From NCBI RefSeq assembly GCF_905171765.1, contig NC_053390.1:513591565-513655564 (forward strand): a DNA stretch of 64,000 nt. The letters run 5' to 3'. Source of the stretch: Bufo bufo (taxonomy: Eukaryota > Chordata > Amphibia > Anura > Bufonidae). The notes below the pieces were generated by a model. That model was given only the letters and a program-made list of their open reading frames with translations, ran no database searches and was not told the DNA's origin. This document shows positions 21,780 to 33,740 of the stretch, in pieces. Each line of letters starts with the position of its first letter. Positions within the stretch are counted from its first letter, which is position 1. The translations under genes were made by a program, and so were the position numbers.

Positions 21780-22634
21780 CATTTGCCACATTACGGCTTA
21801 TACAGAGCCATAATACACCATGCAGTCTACTAGACTGGCATAACATTTGCGATTTTGCAGAAACTGTAGTCGTACATTCCAGAAATTTCTGCAATAATTA
21901 GAATATAATGATAATTATAATGTAATAAAGTCTGGTTGCCAGTTATCTCGTGTAGAAAAGCTTGCCCCTTTGTAATGCAACCAGCTCTTAAAAGCTGCAC
22001 CAATAATTGACATGCTGTGGATTTCAAAAACTGAACTGAAGGTCTATTTACACACAGGAAATTTTCATACCATGTAGATGAGATTTTAAAAATATAATTT
22101 ACTTAACTGGTACTACGCAGTGGGTGTTCCTCACAATAATCCACACCGCATGCATGTGGCCTGAAGAGTGGAAATTATTAAAAGGAAACCTAATTATTTC
22201 CAGATTTTTGTTTTAGATAAATAGCTTTGGTGATTGAAGAGTTAAATAAACTTGCCAATCCTATTACTATTTAGGGCTCCGTAAAACCATCTCCCTATAA
22301 GCATGCGCTTTATGAATTGAATTACCTAGCTTCATTATGGGAATATGTGCTGCCTGGGGCATGTTATTAGTGTGTATCCATTTAGTCATAGAAACGTGTG
22401 TGTACGTTTCAGTAATATATCCTCAGAGTACAGACACACCTTGTGAGCTAGACACTACTACTTTCACACTACAATATTTGCCTCATCTTCTGATGCATGT
22501 TACATCTGTCACGTAAACACATAGCAATCAAGGCAACAATGCAAATTGAATTGTATATGACGTAAAAATCTATGGGCAAAATGGAAGATCTCCAATGGAG
22601 AACACTCTACTGATCAGTGGACCATAGAAACTAA
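21780..22634. other. Unassigned sequence
   Basis: AT-rich DNA between two well-bounded elements. No coding frame with family features, no tandem array and no inverted repeat with clear borders was seen. Confidence 0.5.
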
Positions 22635-23001
22635 GAAATCAATAGTGTTGATCGCGATTATTCTATTTGCGGATTTTGGCACTTCAAGAATTTGCGAAGA
22701 TGTAGAATAAAGTGCTATATATTCGTAATTGCGAATATTCTAGATTTTTTTTTCATCAGTAATCTCCCTTCTTGCTTGTGGGCCAATTAGAAGGCTGCAA
22801 TGTCTTTGTCTGAGCTTAGCAACATCCCTAGCAACCAATAGGAAAGTTGCCTACCCTTTTACTATATAAGAAACAACCCAGCAGCCATTTTCTGCTGTGT
22901 TTTTTTTTTTTGCAGTTCTGGGAGAGAGCAGTGACATTGCTGTGCTCTGTGCTTTCATCTGGATCCTATTCCTTATCCAATTACATTAGATAGTTAGTTA
23001 G

Positions 23002-23004
<3 letters not shown>

Positions 23005-23036
<32 letters not shown>
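23005..23036. repeat. (AT)16 microsatellite
   Basis: Thirty-two bases of alternating A and T within hAT copy B. The corresponding place in copy A (about 8284-8296) has only a short TATATATATA run, so the tract has expanded since the copies diverged. Confidence 0.95.
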
Positions 23037-23040
<4 letters not shown>

Positions 23041-23270
23041 CAGATAGTTAGTGGGAGATAGTCAGTGTAGGTTAGATAGTGATATAGTGTAGCTGATAGG
23101 TTCCAGTGCAGGGTGTTAAGTAGTGTGATAGGAATTACTGTTTCTCTGCTGTCCATACATACACGCTACAGACATTGTGCTGTGATGTCACAACAATACT
23201 TAGTGCACCAATCAGTAATATCTACTCAGACCTGATAAAATGAGAAGTTGCATGTATTGCACAAAATATA

Positions 23271-24821
23271 CAGGGAGTGCAGAATTATTAGGCAAGTTGT
23301 ATTTTTGAGGATTAATTTTATTATTGAACAACAACCATGTTCTCAATGAACCCAAAAAACTCATTAATATCAAAGGTGAATATTTTTGGAAGTAGTTTTT
23401 AGTTTGTTTTAAGTTTTAGCTATTTTAGGGGGATATCTGTGTGTGCAGGTGACTATTACTGTGCATAATTATTAGGCAACTTAACAAAAAACAAATATAT
23501 ACCCATTTCAATTATTTATTTTTACCAGTGAAACCAATATAACATCTCAACCTTCACAAATATACATTTCTGACATTCAAAAACAAAACAAAAACAAATC
23601 AGTGATCAATATAGCCACCTTTCTTTGCAAGGACACTCAAAAGCCTGCCATCCATGGATTCTGTCAGTGTTTTGATCTGTTCACCATCAACATTGCGTGC
23701 AGCAGCAACCACAGCCTCCCAGACACTGTTCAGAGAGGTGTACTGTTTTCCCTCCTTGTAAATCTCACATTTGATGATGGACCACAGGTTCTCAATGGGG
23801 TTCAGATCAGGTGAACAAGGAGGCCATGTCATTAGATTTTATTCTTTTATACCCTTTCTTGCCAGCCACGCTGTGGAGTACTTGGACGCGTGTGATGGAG
23901 CATTGTCCTGCATGCAAATCATGTTTTTCTTGAAGGATGCAGACTTCTTCCTGTACCACTGCTTGAAGAAGGTGTCTTCCAGAAACTGGCAGTAGGACTG
24001 GGAGTTGAGCTTGACTCCATCCTCAACCCGAAAAGGCCCCGCAAGCTCATCTTTGATGATACCAGCCCAAACCAGTACTCCACCTCCACCTTGCTGGCAT
24101 CTGAGTCGGACTGGAGCACTCTGCCCTTTACCAATCCAGCCACGGGCCTATCCATCTGGCCCATCAAGACTCACTCTCATTTCATCAGTCCATAAAACCT
24201 TAGAAAAATCAGTCTTGAGATATTTCTTGGCCCAGTCTTGACGTTTCAGCTTGTGTGTCTTGTTCAGTGGTGGTCGTCTTTCAGCCTTTCTTACCTTGGC
24301 CATGTCTCTGAGTATTGCACACCTTGTGCTTTTGGGCACTCCAGTGATGTTGCAGCTCTGAAATATGGCCAAACTGGTGGCAAGTGGCATCTTGGCAGCT
24401 GCACGCTTGACTTTTCTCAGTTCATGGGCAGTTATTTTGCGCCTTGGTTTTTCCACACGCTGTTGACTATTTTGAATGAAACGCTTGATTGTTCGATGAT
24501 CACGCTTCAGAAGCTTTGCAATTTTAAGAGTGCTGCATCCCTCTGCAAGATATCTCACTATTTTTGACTTTTCTGAGCCTGTCAAGTCCTTCTTTTGACC
24601 CATTTTGGCAAAGGAAAGGAAGTTGCCTAATAATTATGCACACCTAATATAGGGTGTTGATGTCATTAGACCACACCCCTTCTCATTACAGAGATGCACA
24701 TCACCTAATATGCTTAATTGGTAGTAGGCTTTCGAGCCTATACAGCTTGGAGTAAGACAACATGCATAAAGAGGATGATGTGGTCAAAATACTCATTTGC
24801 CTAATAATTCTGCACGCAGTG
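23271..24821 (-). mobile_element. Tc1/mariner element of DD37E spacing inserted in hAT copy B
   Basis: A 1551-bp element with ends CAGGGAGTGCAGAATTATTAG and, on the other strand, CACTGCGTGCAGAATTATTAG, flanked by TA (23269-23270 and 24822-24823). A second pair of GTGCATAATTATTAGGCAAC-type repeats lies just inside each end (about 23461-23480 and 24619-24645), an IR/DR-like layout. It carries one transposase pseudogene. The uninterrupted site is preserved in hAT copy A. Confidence 0.92.
23599..24603 (-). pseudogene. DD37E Tc1/mariner transposase with two nonsense codons
   Basis: The frame starts at 24603 (MGQKKDLTGSEKSK) and can be followed without a shift to 23599 (KKGGYIDH). An HTH region lies at residues about 8-50 (STLKIAKLLKRDHRTIKRFI) with a GRRR-type PRRKIT linker. 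The catalytic positions are WTDEM, MQDNAPSH and PIENLW. Counting the stop as a residue, 37 residues separate the second Asp and the Glu. An in-frame TAG at 24148-24150 and a TAA at 23839-23841 disrupt it. About 334 codons match the usual Tc1/mariner length. DD37E with these ends may be the vertebrate TRT type, but that is from memory. Confidence 0.9.
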
Positions 24822-24979
24822 TATATGCATCATTAGTGCCGATTTGTGCAATCGCGAAAATAATAACTGGAGATCAAGAATTCTAGAATTTGCAAATTTA
24901 TTGCAATTATTATGCGAAAAATTTGTGAAATATTGCAAAAACTAATATTGCCCATGCCGCTCATCACTAGAAATCAATT

Positions 24980-25350
24980 CAGGGATTTGTGACACAGCAT
25001 TCAGTGGGGAAGAACATGTATCTCAAGTATAAAAACAAAACCCATAAAACAATGACAGAAATTTTTCTTATCCCAATTCCACCTCATTTAGAATTTTTTA
25101 CCAGCTTCTCTCATTGTATGAAAAATGAAATGGTGCCATTAGTATAACTTATCCCGCAAAAAAACAAGCACTCATACAACTATGTGAAAGGAACAAAATA
25201 ACTATGGCTCTAGTAAGATGGGCAGTAAAAAATGGAAAACTAGAAAAAGGCTGCGTCAGGAATGAGATAAAAATTTTGTACATGATTTTGTAATGACTGT
25301 ATACTTCATCTAAAGGTGGTTCGGTTCTCTAACATTACTTTACAACTGTA
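24980..25350. repeat. TTAA-element internal fragment, otherwise unassigned
   Basis: 25090-25260 (TTATCCCGCAAAAAAACAAGC, ACTATGGCTCTAGTAAGATGG) resembles the interior of the TTAA element at 26340-26830 but has no ends. The rest has no recognisable feature. Confidence 0.5.
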
Positions 25351-25693
25351 AATAGAGATGAGCGAATCGAAGTTGATGAAGTGGAATTTGACCCGAATTT
25401 CAGGAAAAATTTGATTCGCACCGAATCCGAATTTCCTCACGCTTCGAAGTAACGAATCACATTTTTCCTAAAATGGCTGCTGCACATGTGAGGACATGAA
25501 GCAAGGAACTCTGGGAAGGCGGGATCACCCATAATGCCATGCATGCAGTGAATCAGCAGCCAGCCCTGTGATGTCACAACCCTATAAATAGCCTCAGCCG
25601 TCTTGGATTCTGCCATTTTCCAGTATATTTAGTGCAGGGAGAGATGTCAGCAGGCGCTAGGGACAGTACTAGGAAAAACTTCATTGTTCTTAA

Positions 25694-27984
25694 CCACTTT
25701 CCGTCCGCCCATAGGATATAAACGTCCTATGGGTGGACCTCTATTTCTGAAAGCACGTTTTAAAACGTCCTTTCAGAAATAGCAGCTGCACGCTAATCGT
25801 GCAGCTGCTGATATGGTTGCCCGCTGTCAGTGACAGCAGGGCAACCCTAAGACCAGGCAGGGACAGTGCCCAGGTGTCCCTGCCTTCTGGATCGCTGCGT
25901 ACACAGCGCTCACCGAGCGCTGTGTATGCAGAGCAGGAAGCGCTATGCGCTTCCTGTTCCGGCCCGGCGGTCATGTGACCGCCGTGACCGGAGAGTGCAG
26001 GGGCTGTGTGAGGTCTTTCAGAGACCTCGATCAGCCCTGCACTGAGGCTGTACAGCGCAGTATTATGCTGTACAGCCTCTCTGGGGGGGTGCATTTCTTC
26101 TGTAACTGGGGCTACTATGTCAGCCCCAGTTACAGGAGAAATCAACAGTGAAAAAAAAAAAGAAAAAGTGAAGTAAATGTCCCTCAGAGGTCTTGTATGA
26201 CCTTATGGGGGACGAAAAGTGTAAAATAAAAAAATAAAAATAAAAGGTTGAAAATAAAAAAATAAAAAAAAGTTTCACATGTAAAAAAAAAAAGTAAGTA
26301 AGGAATGAAAAAAAAAATGTTAAAAATAGAAAAAATAAAATAAAATAGACATATTTGGTATTGCCGCGTCCCAAAAAATGGTACCAATAAAACCGTCACC
26401 TCATCCCGCAAAAAATGAACCCCTACATAAGAAAATCTCTCAAAAAATAAAAAAAACTATAGCTCTTAGAACATGGAGACACTAAAACATCATTTTTTGG
26501 GTTTCAAAAATGCTATTATTGTGTTAAAGTGAAACAAATAAAAAAAGTATACATATTAGGTATTGCTGCGTCCGTAAAAACCAGCTCTATAAAAATATCA
26601 CATGAGCTAACCCCTCAGGTGAACACCGTAAAAAAAAAAAAAAAAAACTGTGTCAAAACAAGCAATTTTTGTCACCTTGCATCACAAAAGGTGCAACACC
26701 AAGTGATCAAAAACGCGTATGTCCCACAAAATTGTACCAATAAAACCGTCACCTCATCCCGCAAAAAATGAGCCCCTACATAAGAAAATCTCTCAAAAAA
26801 TAAAAAAACTACAGCTCTCAGAACATGGACACATTAAAACATAATTTTTTTGTTTCAAAAATGCTATTATTATGTAAAACTTTAATAAATGAGAAAAAGT
26901 ATACATATTAGGTATCGCCACGTCCGTAACAATCTGCTCTATAAAACTGTCACATGACCTAACCCCTCAGGTGAACGCTGTAAAAATAAATAAATAGAAA
27001 CTGTGCTAAAACAACCAATTTTTTGGTCACCTTGCCCCATAAAGTGTTATAATGAATGATCAAAAAATCATATGTACCCAAAAATAGTACTAATAAAACT
27101 GGCACCTTATCCTCTAGTTTCCAAAATGGGGTCACTTCTTGGGAGTTTCTACTGTAAGGGTGCATCAGGGGGCTTCAAATGGGACATGGCATCTAAAAAC
27201 CATGTGGAGTTCCTTTTCTTCTGCGCCCTGCCATGTGCCCATACAGCAGTTTATGACCACATGTGGGGTGTTTCTGTAAACCGCAGAATCTGGGTAATAA
27301 ATATTGAGTTTTGTTTGGCTGTTAACCATCGATGTGTTAAAGAAAAAAATTGATTAAAATGGAAAATCTGCCAAAAAAGTGAAATTTAAAAATTTGATCT
27401 CCATTTTCCTTTAATTCTTGTGGAACGCCTAAAGGGTTAACAAAGTTAGTAAAATCGGTTTTGAATACCTTGAGGGGTGTAGTTTCTACAATGGGGTCAT
27501 TTATGGGGGTATCCACTATGTAGGCCCCACAAAGTGACTTCAGACCTGAACTGGTCCTTAAAAAGTGGGTTTTGGCAATTTTCTTAAAAATTTGAAGAAT
27601 TGCTTCTAAACTTCTAAGCCTTCTAACGTCCTAAAAAAATAAAATGACATTTCCAAAATGAGGCCAACATAAAGTAGACATATGGGGAATGTTAAGTAAT
27701 AAATATTTTATGAGGTATCACTTTCTGTTTTAAAAGCAGAGAAATTGAAATTTAGAAAATTGCGAATTTTTCAAATTTTTGGGTAAATTTGGGATTTTTT
27801 CATAAAGGTGAAATATTTTGACTCAAGAATCATCATGAAGTACAATGTGTCACGAGAAAACAATCTCTGAATGACTTGGATAAATAAAGGCGTTCCAAAG
27901 GTATTACCACATAAAGTGAGATATGTCAGTTTTGCAAAATTTGGCCTGGTCAGGAAGGGGGCAAATGGCCCAGATGGCAGGTGG
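25694..27984. mobile_element. TTAA element inserted in the hAT-2 5' region
   Basis: TTAA lies at 25690-25693 and 27985-27988, with short inverted ends (CCACTTTCCG on the left, GGCAGGTGG on the right). Inside are a small stem CCCATAGGA...TCCTATGGG (25709-25735), a GC-rich part with TGTACAGC palindromes, and A-rich direct repeats with TACATATTAGGTATTGC-type cores at about 26345, 26552 and 26903. Its general build matches 8646-11765. The ORFs in it are low-complexity by-products. piggyBac or Kolobok origin is undecided. Confidence 0.72.
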
Positions 27985-28231
27985 TTAAAAAATCGATTTA
28001 CAACTGTAGGGAAAAATTATTCAAGGTGTAGGGAAAGGATAAGTAGGAATCATTCCACAGCATTTATGTTAAACAGGGTTCAGTAGGGAAGTTTAAAGCC
28101 TGGGTAATAGGAACAATCCTATTACACCTTGCTGCCCTGACTGGGGATACAAATTGGCATTATATAGCTTTGAAATTCCAGCAAACCGTTCTTGTTATTG
28201 GGGTGTTACAGCCATTAACAGGGTTTATTAC

Positions 28232-29324
28232 TAGAGATGTCCTAAACTATTCGCCGGCGAACATAGCTTGTTCGTGTTCGCCGTGGTGGGCGAACATATG
28301 CGATGTTCGGTCCGCCCCCTATACATCATCATTGAGCAAACTTTGACCCTGTACCTCACAGTCAGCAGACACATTCCAGCCAATCAGCATACCCTCCCTC
28401 CCAGCCCAGACCCTCCCACCTCCTATCAAAAAGCAAAGACAGCATCCTTCTTAGATTCATTCTGAAGCTGCAGTGTCACAAATTTGACTAAGTTGTAATC
28501 GCAATGTGATTAATATAGGTTATATTAATCGCATTGCGAATTCAACTTAGAGCTGGGTTCCTAATGGTTGTATTGCTAGAATATAATGAAGATTGAGAAT
28601 ATAGTGCTATATTCGTTATATTCATCAATTCTAGCAATACAACCATTAGGAACTCAGATCTAAGTTGTAATAGCAATGCGATTAATACAGGTTATATTAA
28701 TCGCATTGCAAATTTAACTTAGAGCTGGGTTCCTAATGGTTGTATTGCTAGAATATAACGAAGATTGAGAATATAGTGCTATAATCGTTATATTCGTCAA
28801 TTCTAGCAATACAACCTTTAGGAACTCAGATCTAAGTTGTAATCGCAATGCGAATAATACAGGTTATATTAATCGCATTGCGAATTCAACTTAGAGCTGG
28901 GTTACTAATGGTTGTATTGCTAGAATATAACGAAGATTGAGAATATAGTGCGATATTCGTTATATTTGTCAATTGTAGCAATACAACCATTAGGAATTTA
29001 GCTCTAAGTTGAATTCACAATGCGATTAATGCAGGTTATATTAATCGCATTGCGAATTCAACTTACCACACTCTGCGTCAACTACGTAATTTTCCATGGG
29101 AGTTTTGCCATGGATCCCCCTCCGGCATGCCACAGTCCAGGTGTTAGTCCCCTTGAAACAACTTTTCCATCACTATTGTGGCCAGAAAGAGTCCCTATTG
29201 GTTTTAAAATTTGCCTGTCTATTAAAGTCTATGGCGGTTCGCCCGGTTCGCCCGTTCGCAAACATTCGTGGAAGTTCGCGTTCGCTGTTCGTGAACGGAA
29301 AATTTTATGTTCGCGACATCTCTA
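28232..29324. mobile_element. Foldback hAT with GTTCGC-rich ends and perfect 8-bp TSD
   Basis: TTTATTAC is duplicated exactly at 28224-28231 and 29325-29332. The ends are TAGAGATGTCCTAAAC and, on the opposite strand, TAGAGATGTCGCGAAC, with further GTTCGC/GCGAAC motifs inside each arm. The centre is a palindromic satellite (28485-29065). It lies within the leader of hAT-2 and is younger than it. The 111- and 129-aa ORFs at its right end are not recognisable genes. Confidence 0.92.
28485..29065. repeat. ~177-bp satellite of self-complementary units
   Basis: Units starting near 28490, 28668, 28845 and 29005 contain two hairpin motifs each: CGCAATGCGATTAAT...ATTAATCGCATTGCG, and CCTAATGGTTGTATTGCTAG...CTAGCAATACAACCATTAGG around an ATATTCGTTATATTC core. 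Every unit is thus a chain of palindromes, and the array is placed at the centre of a foldback transposon. Non-coding. Confidence 0.88.
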
Positions 29325-29332
29325 TTTATTAC

Positions 29333-29960
29333 AAGGAAATATTTCTATGTCTTATTTGCCCTTGTGCGGTGCAGTTATATGTTCTAAAGCATTTTTTAGC
29401 TTGTATTAGTGGGGAAAAAAGGGCTTACTAGCCGTTGTGTGGTGAAGTGCTAAAATTGCAGAACTTTTTGTCGGGCATTAGTGGCAAAAGAAAAATATAT
29501 TTTCTGTTCAGCGGTGCAGTTATATATTCAAAAGCCTTTTGTGGCGTGTATTAGTGGCAAAGGTAAAATATATTTGCCATTCAGCGGTGCAGTTATGTGT
29601 TCTAAAGCCCTTTTTGTCGTGTAATGGTGGCTAAATAAAAATATATTTGATGTTGAGAGGTGCAGTTATATGTTCTAAAGCCTTTTGTGGCATTTATTAG
29701 TGGCAAAAGTAAAATATATTTGGCATTCAGCGGTGCAATTATATGTTCTAAAGCCTTTTGTGGCGTGTAATAATGGCAAAAGTAAAATATATTTGCCGTT
29801 CAGAGGTGCAGTTATATGTTCTAAAGCCTTTTGTGGCTTGTATTAGTGGCAAAAGTAAAATATATTTGCCGTTCAGCTGTGCAGTTATATGTTCTAAAGC
29901 ACTTTTTTTTGTGTATTAGTGTGAAAAAAGGGATTATTTGCCGCTGTGTGGTGAAGCGAG
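29333..29960. repeat. ~72-bp tandem repeat in the hAT-2 leader
   Basis: About eight units with GCAGTTATATGTTCTAAAGC, CTTTTGTGGCGTGTATTAGT and GGCAAAAGTAAAATATATTT, near 29372, 29517, 29589, 29660, 29735, 29807 and 29880. It sits just 5' of the transposase start at 30020, where hAT-1 has its own unrelated array. Confidence 0.85.
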
Positions 29961-30019
29961 AAAATTACAGACTTTTTTGCGGTGTTTTAATTTCCGTTTT
30001 ATTTATTTGATCTAACAGT

Positions 30020-33000
30020 ATGTCAGACAGAGAAGTGCCAGGCCCTGCACAGGGGAATGGCAGAGGCCTAAATTTTTCTGCCGCAGGAACAGGTCGCAGC
30101 AGAGTAAGGGGACGTGGCAGCAGGAGTCGCAGCGAAAGGCCTGAGCTCCGGGTGTCATCTAGCGGTCGTGTCTTGACCAGCACCCAGCGGCTCTTGAATG
30201 GTTGACTTGGTCATCCACTGCGTCCCAAGTGACATCAGACACCCCCAACCAAGAGTCGGTGGATTCGTCCGACACAAACCTTAGTTGGAATGGCCCGGGA
30301 GCAGGCCCTGCGCCCTTGCCTGTCCTTAGCCTGCTTCTGTCATTTTCTGTTCCCTCTGCCAGAGAAGTATTATAAACTGTGGGCTCAGCTCCACTATACA
30401 GCAAAGACGAGCTACTAGAGCACAGTCAGCAGCTTCTGGCCAGCCAAGATGTGGAGACATCCGCCGCTTCTTCCGGTAGGCGGGCACGTAGTGATGAGGA
30501 GAGTGGCGTGGGAGCTGGTGTTGAGAGCGGTCACACTTGGGAGCCGGGTGATCATCGGGAGAATAGGGTGGCAGCTTGCCCGTGAGGCAGCAGATCTGCC
30601 AGTAAGTCGCTAACGTGGCTGGGAGTAAGCAGGGTGGCAGCAGTGGGAGGTCGGGAGCCAAACGTGCCCAGGGTAGACCACCCGCTTCGCTGAAGCCCTC
30701 CTGCCCGGGTAGTGCACGGGTTCACACAGGCAGCGGCGGAAGCAGTCAGTCAGTGCGTAGTGTTGGGGTTAAAATCACCTACTTGGCGGTGTGGCAGTTT
30801 TTTGTTAAGCCGCCAAAGGAGGTGAACATGGCCATTTGTAGAATCTGTGTGCAGAAGGTGAAGCGTGGCCAGGGTGTAAATGTTGGCACCATGGCCCTGT
30901 GTCAACATATACAGCATCACCATAAAGTGGCCTGGGAGAACCGTGGTTCCGATGTGGTGGTAACAGTGGCACACAACCGATTTCACGCAGTCAAGGCTCC
31001 ACCACCTCAGCCAAAGGGAGCTGTCTGTCCTTCCCATCATCTGCTGGTCCTGATGCTCCTGCTCCTCGCTCTCCTACTCATCGTCAGTCATTCCGTCAGC
31101 AATCGATCACCGAAGTGAACGCCAAAGGACAACAGTATGCGTGCACTCATCCAACTGCGCAATAGCTGAACGTGCTTCCGTCCAAGTTGCTGGTGCTGCA
31201 GTCGCTCCCTTTTCAAGTGGTGGACTATGCACCTTTCAGAGAACTGATGGCTTGTGCCAAGCCGAGATGGAGAGTCCCAAGTCGTCATTTTTTTGCCAAA
31301 AAGGCAGTACCAGCCCTGTCTGCACACACATGTAGAACAGAAGGTAGGCCAGTTCTTGAGCCTGTCGGTGTCTTCTGAAGTGCACCGCAGCGCCGGCGTG
31401 TGGAGCTGTAACCACGGTCAGGGACGATACATGTCCTTTACGGCCCACTCGGTGAATGTGGTTCCTTCACAGCCACACCAGCAACTTGGCCAGGTGACGC
31501 CGCTTCCTCCTCCACGTTGCCACGCCGTTGGTCCTGTGACAATGCCCGCCTCTGCCTCCTCATCCTCCACCGTGTCCTCAGCCTCCACTGCAGGGACAAT
31601 TCACAGTGCCCCTCCAGCATATCACATGTGCAGGGCATGGCGGTGTCACGCTGTTCTGCACCTCATTTGCCTGGGCGAATGGAGTCACACAGGGGAGGAA
31701 CTGCTCCGTGTCCTTCATCAAGAAATCAAATCCTTGTTTTCTCTCTGACAACTCGGAAAAAAAAAACGGAAACCATGGTCACCGACAACGGGAAGAACAT
31801 GGTGTCGGCGCTGCATCAAGGAGGGCTGAGCCATGCGCCCTGCATGGCACACGTGGTTCAATCTGGTTGTCAAGCATTTCCTGAAGTCTTCCACCCATCT
31901 GCAATACATCCTAAAAATGGCCAGGAAACTTTGCATGCACTTCAGCCACTCGTACACCCCAAAGCACACCCTCCTGCTACAACAGCAGAATGGCATCCCC
32001 CAACATAGGCTGATATGCGATGTTTCCACTTGCTGGAATTCCACCCTCCATATGTTGGACCAACTATACGAACAGAGAAAGGCCATAAACGATTTTTTGA
32101 TGATCCAAGCGGACAGGAGTACTGCCCTGTGTAACTTCGATGTCAGCCAGTGGCAACTCTTGCGTGACACCTGCCATTTGCTCAGGCCCTTTGAGGAGGC
32201 CACGTTATTTGTCAGGACTACGGGATTTACAATGTCATTCCACTGCTTCATGTCCTGGAACAGATGCTGGTAAATCTGGCTGGTCAGGGGACTGGAGACA
32301 TGTTGCCTAGATCTCACGGCCACATGAGCCTTGTGGGGGCTGAACTGGAGGAGGACATTGGAGCACAAGCAATGTGTTGCGAAATGGGTGGTTTTTATAC
32401 ACAGGTGACAGCAGATGAGGAGCAGGAGAAGCCAGAGGACCCAGACACAAATTGTGACAGTATGCAGTGGAGATGAAGTCAGGGAGTCCCTCTGAGTCAC
32501 TTGCACAAATGGCCTGATGCATGCTCACTTACTTGCGTAGTGACAGACGAATTGTCAGCATTCAGCAGAGGGATGACTTCTGGCTCTCCACCTTGTTGGA
32601 CCCTCGCTACCAGTCCAAAATGGGGGCCTTTTTTACACCCGCTGAGAGGGAGGACAAACTGAACTACTATGGAGACATCTTATGTAGTCAGTTGGCCGTT
32701 GCCTATCTGCACCATCATCCATCCTCTCTCAGATCTGACCGGGGGGCCCTCTGTGCTCACGTTTCTCTGCCATGGCTGCTGTGGCAGGGTGGGGGGGGGG
32801 GGTAGGAAGAGTTACAGCTCCATCAGCAGAAACTTGAATCTAGAGTCGCTGATGAGCAGATTTCTTCACCTGCCTAGTGAAGAAACTACTCACCAGCAGC
32901 AGCAGCAGCTAGACCTTTAGCAGGACCTGAACCAGCAGGTGGTGGCATACTTGGACAGCACACTGCCACCCCACATTAAAAATCCGCTGGACTACTGCGC

Positions 33001-33228
33001 AGCCAAACTGGATTTGTGGCTGCAACTGGCAGAGTTTGCCCTGTAAAAGCTGTCCTGCCCGGCCAGTAGTGTGGCATCAAAGCGGGTATTTAGTGCAGCA
33101 GGGGCCATAGTTACCCCAAGAAAAACTCGCCTGTCCACCCAAAATTTGGAGAGACTGACCTTTGTCAAGATGAGTCAGGTGTGGATCAGCCAGGATTTCC
33201 ACCCACCAATTCCTGATGCATCAGACTA
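30020..33228 (+). pseudogene. hAT-2 transposase pseudogene (BED finger, RNase H-like, dimerisation region)
   Basis: The likely start is MSDREVPGPA at 30020, with an Arg/Gly/Ser-rich N-terminus (GRGSRSRS). A BED finger follows at 30789-30923 (VWQFF, C-x2-C at CRIC, H-x3-5-H at QHIQHHH). Then come PSRHFFAKKAVPAL (about 31270-31310) and a catalytic region in broken frames (SFTAHSVNVV near 31435; VTDNGKNMVSAL near 31780). Later motifs are CDVSTCWNSTL (32018), FWLSTLLDPRY (32578), LDYCAAKLDLW (about 32990) and SCPASSVASKRVFSAAGAIV (33053). Many frameshifts and stops, including TAA inside the dimerisation segment near 33041, inactivate it. The C-terminal tail is complete, unlike in hAT-1. Confidence 0.88.
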
Positions 33229-33339
33229 GATCATCCATGGTGCCACACCAACATTTTGACAAAAGAGACCGGTTTCTTCTGGCTACCTGCCTCGGCTACT
33301 ATTCTAATGCTGATACCCACCTGATGCCACACATCTGAT

Positions 33340-33740
33340 GCCAAGTGCTCCTTCTTTCACCCACCATCTTCAGCTGGTACTGGTATTGCCACCCACCTCC
33401 CCACTCTGCCAATGGGTCACTCTGTAGTCTTTTGATGCTGCTGCGACCTCACCACTCAGGTCTCCTGATACTGCTGCTGCCACCTCCACACGGTCATTGT
33501 GCCACCCTGTGGCCTCCTCCTTATTCTGCTGCTGCCTCCACCTCCACACTTTGTCATTGTGCCACTCTGTGGCCTCCAGATGCTGCTGCCACCACCTTCA
33601 CACTCTGTCCTTGGGCAACTCTGTGGTCTCCTCATGCTGCTTCCACCTCACCACTATGAAATAGGGCCACTCTGTGGACTTCCTCTGCTGTTACCACCTT
33701 CCCCACTTCATTACTGGTCCACTATTTTTCCTTTCGGCCT
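33340..33740. repeat. ~55-bp minisatellite in the hAT-2 3' region (few copies)
   Basis: Several degenerate units with TGCTGCTGCCACCTCCACAC, GTCATTGTGCCACTCTGTGG and CCTCCTG. The same repeat, in the opposite orientation and far longer, occupies about 48870-49990. It is Cys/Leu/Pro-coding by chance (33345-33774) and not a gene. Confidence 0.85.

Larger units (their letters stand above)
22643..24969. mobile_element. Non-autonomous hAT copy B, complete, split by a Tc1/mariner element
   Basis: The ends TAGTGTTGATCGCGA (22643) and GCCGCTCATCACTA (24969) are flanked by a perfect 8-bp duplication GAAATCAA (22635-22642 and 24970-24977). The native element is about 0.78 kb after removal of the 1.55-kb insertion at 23271-24821. 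It contains a ccaat-like GGGCCAATTAG, an ACTATATAAG TATA-like box and an (AT)16 run, but no protein. It is the sister of copy A at 8070-11875. Confidence 0.93.

Noticed and set aside
25339..28009. TTTACAACTGTA on both sides as a 12-bp target duplication
   Set aside because: The right copy lies inside the hAT-2 leader and no element ends meet these 12-mers. TTAA borders at 25690 and 27985 explain the insertion better, so the match is probably chance.
31718..32506. 262-aa minus-strand ORF opposite the hAT-2 transposase
   Set aside because: It is the antisense shadow of the transposase catalytic region, whose motifs are on the plus strand.
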